This document shows, piece after piece, positions 58,896-64,000 of a stretch of 64,000 nucleotides of DNA; position 1 is the stretch's first letter, and each line of letters begins with the position of its first letter. A program made the position numbers and the translations under genes. The stretch comes from Chitinophaga filiformis (GTDB taxonomy: Bacteria > Bacteroidota > Bacteroidia > Chitinophagales > Chitinophagaceae). The stretch is taken from NCBI RefSeq assembly GCF_021646545.1, contig NZ_JAKIRP010000001.1, positions 992,001 to 1,056,000 of the forward strand, written 5' to 3'. The notes beneath the pieces were generated by a model, which was given only the letters and a program-made list of their open reading frames with translations, was not told where the DNA came from and ran no database searches.

Positions 58896-61238
58896 ATGAT
58901 AAAGAATTATCTGAAAATGGCCTGGAGGAATTTATGGAGGAACCGCGTATTCTCCTCCATCAATATTGCAGGTCTTGCCATTGGGATGGCCGTCAGTTTC
59001 ACGCTGATTCTGTATGTATTGTTCCAGTTCAGTTATGATGATTTTCATAAAAATAACCGCTACATATATCATGTGAAGGTAGGAGATGAAGGAGCGAGCA
59101 ATACACCGGTGCCATTAGGGCCTTTCCTGCAAAAGATTGCACCGGAGATCAAAGAAGTGATACGCACTTCCTATCCGTTTCCTCACTTGCTGAAGGTAGG
59201 CGAGAAGTCCATGAAGTTGCCAGGTCTTTATGCCGATCCTAAGTTTTTGGAGGTGTTTACCTTCCCGCTTATAAAGGGGCAGGGTAAGCTGACAGAGGAG
59301 AATACTATTATTCTTACAGAGAGTACTGCCAGGAAATTATTTGGCGATGCAGATCCTATAGGTCAGATAGTAAAGCTGGATGTACAGCGCCCCCTGATAG
59401 TAACTGCTGTGGTAAAAGACCCTCCATCAAATTCTACTTTTCAATTCTCTTATCTGTTAAGTTGGGCTTTATACAGAAGTATGGAGCCCTGGGTGCGGGG
59501 AGACGAATGGGGGAATTTTGGTATCAATACGTTCATACAGCTGCTACCAGCCGCCGATCCTGCAGTAGTGGAGCGCAAGATCGGGAATGTATTGCATGAA
59601 CAGAACGCAACAATTCCCGCTACCAGTTACCTCTTGCTGCATGCCATGAATAAATGGAAATTATATGGAGAGATAAAGGAAGGCAAAATTGCGGGTGGCG
59701 AGATATCCTCCGTGCGCCTGTTTGCTCTACTGGGATTGGGCATTCTGCTGATAGCGTGTGTGAACTTCATGAATCTGAGTACAGCACAGAGTGAGCGTCG
59801 CGCGAGGGAAGTGGGTGTGAGGAAATGCGTTGGTGCTAACAGGAAAATGCTGATCTGGCAATTTATGAATGAGTCGTTATTGTTGGTGGTCATATCTCTT
59901 GTACTGGCGCTGGCGCTGATGTGGAGCATCCTGCCAACATTCAATACCCTTGCCAATAGTACCTTACAGCTTTCGCAGGCGCCGGCTTCCTTCTGGCTGG
60001 CCATTGTACTACTGGCCTTGTTCACGGCCATTGTTTCCGGTAGTTATCCTGCCTTTGTTCTATCGGCATTCAAACCTGTTAAGGTATTGAAAGGCGCGTT
60101 AGTGGAGGTCAGGGGTAATTTCCGTCCAAGGCAGGTACTGGTAATGTTCCAGTTTACGCTGGCCATTGTTTTGATCATTGTGACAATCGTCATCTACCGG
60201 CAGATTAACTTTATACGTAACCAACCTATCGGTTATGATCCCAAAGGGTTGGTTGATATACAGCTGGAAGGCAATGTTTATGATGACTATGATGCGTTCA
60301 GACAGGAAGTCATTAACGCTGGTGCGGCTGTGAACGGAAGTGCTACGCTGAGTTCCATTGCGCAGGCAGGGGCCAGTATGTGGGCATTGAAATGGCCGGG
60401 GCAGTTGCCGGGTGAAGAGAATATCAACTTTGGCGTGCTCACGGCAACCGAGAACTTTGTATCAACGTTTGGCATTACCTTAAAGGAAGGTCGCGATTTT
60501 CTCTCCGCAGCCGATTCTCTGTCGATGATGCTGAATGAGACAGCCGTAAAAACAATGCACCTGAAAGAGCCGGTAGTAGGGCAGCAGGTGCGGGTGAATG
60601 GCCAGGACAGAACCATCACCGGCGTGGTGAAAGATTTTGTATGGATGAAGTCTTATATGCCGGCCAGTCCTGTTGTTATTCCTTACAATCCGGGTTGGAG
60701 GGGCTTTCTTACAATGAAGCTTAATCCACAGTTGTCCGTAAGTGAATGCCTGCGGCGGATGGAAAAAATATACCGGTCGTTCAATCCTGACTACCCATTT
60801 CAATATACCTTCGTTGACGAGACCTACAAACGTAAATACGCCTACGAACAGGTACTGGGAATGCTGATTAACGTGTTTGCGACATTGGCTATCATGATCA
60901 GTTGTCTTGGTCTGCTGGGACTGTCTGTATTTGCTGCTGCCCGCAGGAAGAAGGAAATTGGTATCCGTAAAGTATTGGGGGCCGGCATAGCCCAGGTGAC
61001 AATGTTGTTGTCGAAGGAGTTCCTGAAACCGGTGCTGATCGCAATTCTGATAGCAAGTCCCATCGCCTCCTACATTATGGTGAGATGGTTGCAGCATTAT
61101 ACTTACAGAATATCCCTGGAGTGGTGGATCTATCTGCTGGCGGGTATTATTGCCGTTATGATAGCGCTGCTTACGGTAAGTATTCAATCGGTAAAGGCAG
61201 CAGCCATGAACCCCGTGAAGGCATTAAGATCAGAATAG
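58896..61238 (+). CDS. FtsX-type ABC permease 4
   Basis: The 780-residue paralogue starts 101 bp after permease 3, the largest gap inside the cluster. Coupling motifs are RAREVGVRKCVGANRKML and RKKEIGIRKVLGAGIAQV; the C-terminus is NPVKALRSE. The layout is eight helices with two periplasmic domains and no ATPase domain. ATPase 2 begins 72 bp downstream, so they may be direct partners. Confidence 0.92.
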   Translation: MIKNYLKMAWRNLWRNRVFSSINIAGLAIGMAVSFTLILYVLFQFSYDDFHKNNRYIYHVKVGDEGASNTPVPLGPFLQKIAPEIKEVIRTSYPFPHLLKVGEKSMKLPGLYADPKFLEVFTFPLIKGQGKLTEENTIILTESTARKLFGDADPIGQIVKLDVQRPLIVTAVVKDPPSNSTFQFSYLLSWALYRSMEPWVRGDEWGNFGINTFIQLLPAADPAVVERKIGNVLHEQNATIPATSYLLLHAMNKWKLYGEIKEGKIAGGEISSVRLFALLGLGILLIACVNFMNLSTAQSERRAREVGVRKCVGANRKMLIWQFMNESLLLVVISLVLALALMWSILPTFNTLANSTLQLSQAPASFWLAIVLLALFTAIVSGSYPAFVLSAFKPVKVLKGALVEVRGNFRPRQVLVMFQFTLAIVLIIVTIVIYRQINFIRNQPIGYDPKGLVDIQLEGNVYDDYDAFRQEVINAGAAVNGSATLSSIAQAGASMWALKWPGQLPGEENINFGVLTATENFVSTFGITLKEGRDFLSAADSLSMMLNETAVKTMHLKEPVVGQQVRVNGQDRTITGVVKDFVWMKSYMPASPVVIPYNPGWRGFLTMKLNPQLSVSECLRRMEKIYRSFNPDYPFQYTFVDETYKRKYAYEQVLGMLINVFATLAIMISCLGLLGLSVFAAARRKKEIGIRKVLGAGIAQVTMLLSKEFLKPVLIAILIASPIASYIMVRWLQHYTYRISLEWWIYLLAGIIAVMIALLTVSIQSVKAAAMNPVKALRSE

Positions 61239-61310
61239 ATTATATTGAAAAAATAAACTACCGGCAACCGGGGGGACCGGGCCGGGTAACTAATAAAACA
61301 GCATACACTG

Positions 61311-61973
61311 ATGATACAGTTAAGACATATCTCCAAGCATTATCCCGTAGGATTTGGTAAGAATGAAATATTAAAAGATATTGATCTCAGAATCTTTGAA
61401 GGAGAGTTTGTATCCATTATGGGCCCTTCGGGTTCTGGTAAATCCACCCTCTTACATATTTTAGGATTGCTGGAAGAACCCTCCCAGGGAGAGTACCTGT
61501 TTGACGGAGAGCCGGTGCATAAAATGAATGAAAAGAAACGTACACAGTTGCACAGGGGTGCAATAGGGTTTGTTTTCCAGGCTTACCACCTGATAGACGA
61601 GTTGACCGTATATGAAAATATCGAGACGCCTTTATTGTATAAGAACATGCCGGCCGCTGAACGGAAAAGCCGTGTAGCCGACATCCTGGACCGGTTCAAT
61701 ATAGTGGCCAAGAAAGACCTGTTCCCCAATCAGTTATCGGGCGGACAGCAGCAGCTGGTGGGCATTGCCCGTGCATTGGTGGGTGAGCCTAAAGTGATAC
61801 TGGCAGACGAGCCAACAGGTAATCTCCATTCAGACCAGGCGAAGGAGATCATGGAGTTGTTCAAACAGTTAAACGAAAAGGATAAGATTACGATAGTTCA
61901 GGTAACCCATTCCGAACTTAATGCAACTTATGGTCACAGGATCATACAGATCCGTGACGGGAAAATCGCATAA
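61311..61973 (+). CDS. ABC transporter ATPase 2 with altered signature
   Basis: The 220-residue ATPase has a normal Walker A (GPSGSGKST) and Walker B (ILADEP), but the signature reads LSGGQQQL, with leucine where ATPase 1 has arginine, and the D-loop is GNLHS, with histidine for the aspartate. The catalytic glutamate (ADEP) and switch histidine (VTHS) remain. It may hydrolyse ATP more slowly or pair with ATPase 1 as the degenerate half. It starts at ATG 61311. Confidence 0.93.
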   Translation: MIQLRHISKHYPVGFGKNEILKDIDLRIFEGEFVSIMGPSGSGKSTLLHILGLLEEPSQGEYLFDGEPVHKMNEKKRTQLHRGAIGFVFQAYHLIDELTVYENIETPLLYKNMPAAERKSRVADILDRFNIVAKKDLFPNQLSGGQQQLVGIARALVGEPKVILADEPTGNLHSDQAKEIMELFKQLNEKDKITIVQVTHSELNATYGHRIIQIRDGKIA

Positions 61974-62127
61974 TTTCTTACCGGTAATTCCCGACGTCAG
62001 GTAATCTTATCAAGCTGCTGTGCGCAGGCACTGGGTCTGATGAGGATCCCGGTGTCGGGAATTGTTTGTTTGCGAATATTTTACGCCATTCATAAAGAAT
62101 TTATTTATGTTATCATCACAATTATTA

Positions 62128-62135
62128 TATTTTTG
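62128..62135 (+). promoter_or_regulatory. Predicted -7 element of the TolC-like gene
   Basis: TATTTTTG is an exact TAnnTTTG box, 8 bp before ATG 62143. It would make a nearly leaderless transcript and gives the outer-membrane channel a promoter separate from the permeases. Confidence 0.35.
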
Positions 62136-62142
62136 GAAGGTC

Positions 62143-63597
62143 ATGAAAATATCCAAAATCCCGGGATGTATCCTGGCACTGTGCATCTTGTTTGCTAACT
62201 CTGCGACCTTAAAGGCGCAGGACACCTGGACACTCCAACGTTCTGTTGACTATGCGCTGGCAAACAACATATCGATCAAGCAACAAGACGTACAGAAGCG
62301 TTTTGCGGCATTGACGTACCAGCAGAGCAAGTTGGCGCAGATCCCTACCCTCAGCACAGGCGTGCAGGCTACTTATGGTTCCGGCCGTAACATTGACCCG
62401 TATACCAATACGATCATTACTCAATCTTACTTCAACGTTGGCGCGGGGGTGAGTGCCAGTGCTAATCTCTTTAGCTGGTTCTCCCGTCGTAACCTGATAG
62501 CCTCCAATAAATATGAGGCGCAGGCGCAGGACCGTTTTCTGGAGAGGGCGAAAAATAATGTGGCGTTCAACATTGCTGCAGCTTTCTTACAGATCCTGGT
62601 CAACATGGAGCAGGTACATATCAGTGAGCTGCAGGTTAAGCTGACCAGCTCCCAGCTGGAGAATACCAAAAAACTGGTGATTGCCGGCTCCAAACCGGAA
62701 AGTGACCAGGCCGACCTGGAAACAAAACTGGCCAACGATAGTGTAAACCTGATCACGGCACAGAACAACGTGATCATGTCCACACTGGAAATGAAAGCGT
62801 ATCTGAACCTGGGATTTGACGTGCCTTATGTACCGCAGGTGCCTGCAAATATTGCCGAAATACCTATTCCCCGCCTGGATGAAGTAGACCCGGAAATGGT
62901 TTTCAGTGCAGCACAGAACAATAACCCTGGCATAAAAGGAGATCTGTTAAGAATAAAATCCCTGGAACGTACTTATGCTTCTCAGAAAGGGCTGTTATAT
63001 CCAAGTCTGTCGGCATCCGGTAACCTGAACACCAGTTATGCCAACAGTGCAAAAAATCAGGTCATTACAGGGTATACACCTTTTACACAGGATATCGGTG
63101 AGGTAGCAATAAATGGGAACACTTATACGGTAAAGGCCACCGGCCAGACGCCTAGTTATAAACTGGTCACCATTCCTTTCAGCGATCAGATCAACAACAA
63201 CTTCCGTCAGTCTGTAGGCGTTTCACTGAATATTCCTATCCTGAACGGATGGTCACAACGTACTGCTGTAAGACAGGCCAAACTGAATATTGAAACACAA
63301 AAGCTGACATTAGATCAGGACCTTCAGCAATTACGCAGGGATATTTATACGGCCCATGCTAATGCAATGGCCGCTATACAGAAGTTTTCCGCTTCATCCA
63401 AGGGTGTGGAGTCTTCCCAGCGTGCGTACGATTTTGCTACCAAGAGGTTCGATCTGGGTTTAATGAATACAATTGACTATATTACTACCCAAAACAACCT
63501 GTTCCGAGCGCAGATTGATAAGGTATCAGCCCAATACGAATATATATTTAGAATGAAACTACTGGAGTTTTACAGGGACCAGAAGGTCTCGTTGTAG
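62143..63597 (+). CDS. TolC-family outer-membrane efflux channel
   Basis: I start at ATG 62143 because it opens a signal peptide (MKISKIPGCILALCILFANS, cleavage after LKAQ); the 27 upstream codons are not conserved-looking and overlap a promoter box. The 484-residue protein has the two OEP repeats of TolC: N-terminal SVDYALANNISIKQQD, long helices in each half and a second repeat ending SQRAYDFATKRFDLGLMNTI. It should form the trimeric exit duct for the adjacent ABC system. The next membrane-fusion gene starts 33 bp downstream. Confidence 0.93.
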   Translation: MKISKIPGCILALCILFANSATLKAQDTWTLQRSVDYALANNISIKQQDVQKRFAALTYQQSKLAQIPTLSTGVQATYGSGRNIDPYTNTIITQSYFNVGAGVSASANLFSWFSRRNLIASNKYEAQAQDRFLERAKNNVAFNIAAAFLQILVNMEQVHISELQVKLTSSQLENTKKLVIAGSKPESDQADLETKLANDSVNLITAQNNVIMSTLEMKAYLNLGFDVPYVPQVPANIAEIPIPRLDEVDPEMVFSAAQNNNPGIKGDLLRIKSLERTYASQKGLLYPSLSASGNLNTSYANSAKNQVITGYTPFTQDIGEVAINGNTYTVKATGQTPSYKLVTIPFSDQINNNFRQSVGVSLNIPILNGWSQRTAVRQAKLNIETQKLTLDQDLQQLRRDIYTAHANAMAAIQKFSASSKGVESSQRAYDFATKRFDLGLMNTIDYITTQNNLFRAQIDKVSAQYEYIFRMKLLEFYRDQKVSL

Positions 63598-63630
63598 CAG
63601 CTCCCTTCCTTTTGAAATACGCCGTTTTTT

Positions 63631-64000
63631 ATGAAGAGAAAGACACTTTTCTGGATCTTGGGGATCATTATTTTGCTGGTTGTCATTGTGGCCGTAAGCA
63701 GAGCTGGCAAGGACGACAGCATTAAAGTGGCAGTAGACAATGCCGCTGAAAAAACTATTATAGAGGTGGTTTCTGCCAGTGGTAAGATCTACCCTGAAAC
63801 AGAAGTAAAGGTCAGCTCTGACGTATCCGGCGAAATCGTAGATCTTCCTGTACTGGAAGGCGATTCCGTACAGAAAGGACAGGTGCTGGTACGCATCTAT
63901 GCCGATGTATACGGCTCCGTACGCGATAAGGCAACTGCTTCCCTCAGCCAGGCCCAGGCCCAGCTGGCCAATACCGCCGCTTCATTGAATGCATTCAAAG
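63631..64000 (+). CDS. Second membrane-fusion protein, 5' part (cut by window end)
   Basis: An open frame from ATG 63631 runs to the window edge (about 123 residues). It begins with a membrane helix (KTLFWILGIIILLVVIVAVS) and continues with a lipoyl-like half-motif (VSSDVSGEIVDLPVLEGDSV, then QKGQVLVRI) and the start of a helical hairpin (ATASLSQAQAQLANTAASL). This is the MacA/HlyD family layout. It is 33 bp behind the TolC-like gene, so the second half of the cluster is TolC plus MFP, probably continued by more transporter genes. Confidence 0.88.
   Translation, partial: MKRKTLFWILGIIILLVVIVAVSRAGKDDSIKVAVDNAAEKTIIEVVSASGKIYPETEVKVSSDVSGEIVDLPVLEGDSVQKGQVLVRIYADVYGSVRDKATASLSQAQAQLANTAASLNAFK

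Noticed and set aside
1..64000. tRNA, rRNA, CRISPR arrays, prophage, restriction or toxin systems
   Set aside because: I looked for the typical conserved sequences and gene families on both strands and found none; short or divergent RNAs could be missed.

Overview
The window looks like chromosomal DNA of a Bacteroidota bacterium, most likely of the Chitinophaga type (family-level placement is inference). The supporting signs are a gldE-gldD gliding-motility pair beside ssb and mutY, a SusD-type lipoprotein, lipoproteins with Bacteroidota-style signals, the -7 promoter box TAnnTTTG in front of many genes, few Shine-Dalgarno sites, and a 31-residue basic AURKAIP1/COX24-type microprotein. No rRNA, tRNA, CRISPR array, prophage or complete insertion sequence was seen.

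Layout. 1-6.4 kb: end of an M16 peptidase gene, an L,D-transpeptidase, an alpha/beta hydrolase, an orphan SusD-like lipoprotein and acetyl-CoA synthetase. 6.6-11.1 kb: two divergent DNA-binding proteins, a degenerate REP-associated (Y1) transposase-like protein, a deoxynucleotidase, a DeoR-type regulator and an MFS transporter. 11.1-20.3 kb: REP-like repeats, a lipoprotein, a short-form carB, a secreted tricorn-type protease, then a gene-free 970 bp island holding a 77-bp tandem repeat array, palindromes and an orphan terminator. 20.3-25.9 kb: comEC-purH and a sigma factor overlapping an anti-sigma/TonB fusion. 25.9-32.1 kb (minus strand): Pmp3-like protein, lutB, DUF3109, gldD, gldE, ssb, mutY. 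32.7-39.5 kb (mostly plus): HU, a TPR protein, the microprotein, RNase G, a large L,D-transpeptidase, RidA (minus), a 3HCDH-like protein and tsaB. 39.8-46.5 kb: ArsR regulator, persulfide-dioxygenase/rhodanese fusion, SDR, BON lipoprotein, and on the minus strand an LpxL-like acyltransferase, nadB and a YhhN protein.

46.5-64 kb is the most coherent accessory module. An NtrC-type two-component system (minus strand) faces a candidate sigma-54 promoter and a run of nine genes: membrane-fusion protein, FtsX-type permease, ABC ATPase, three more FtsX-type permeases, second ABC ATPase, TolC-like channel and a second membrane-fusion protein cut by the window edge. This suggests a MacAB/TolC-like tripartite export or membrane-stress system with four paralogous permeases sharing two ATPases.

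The second notable theme is a family of small extragenic palindromes with the fixed head GTTTGTAG followed by a stem whose sequence changes but whose pairing is kept. At least six copies lie in three places. The same window carries a protein resembling a RAYT (REP-associated tyrosine transposase) that has lost one histidine of its metal site.
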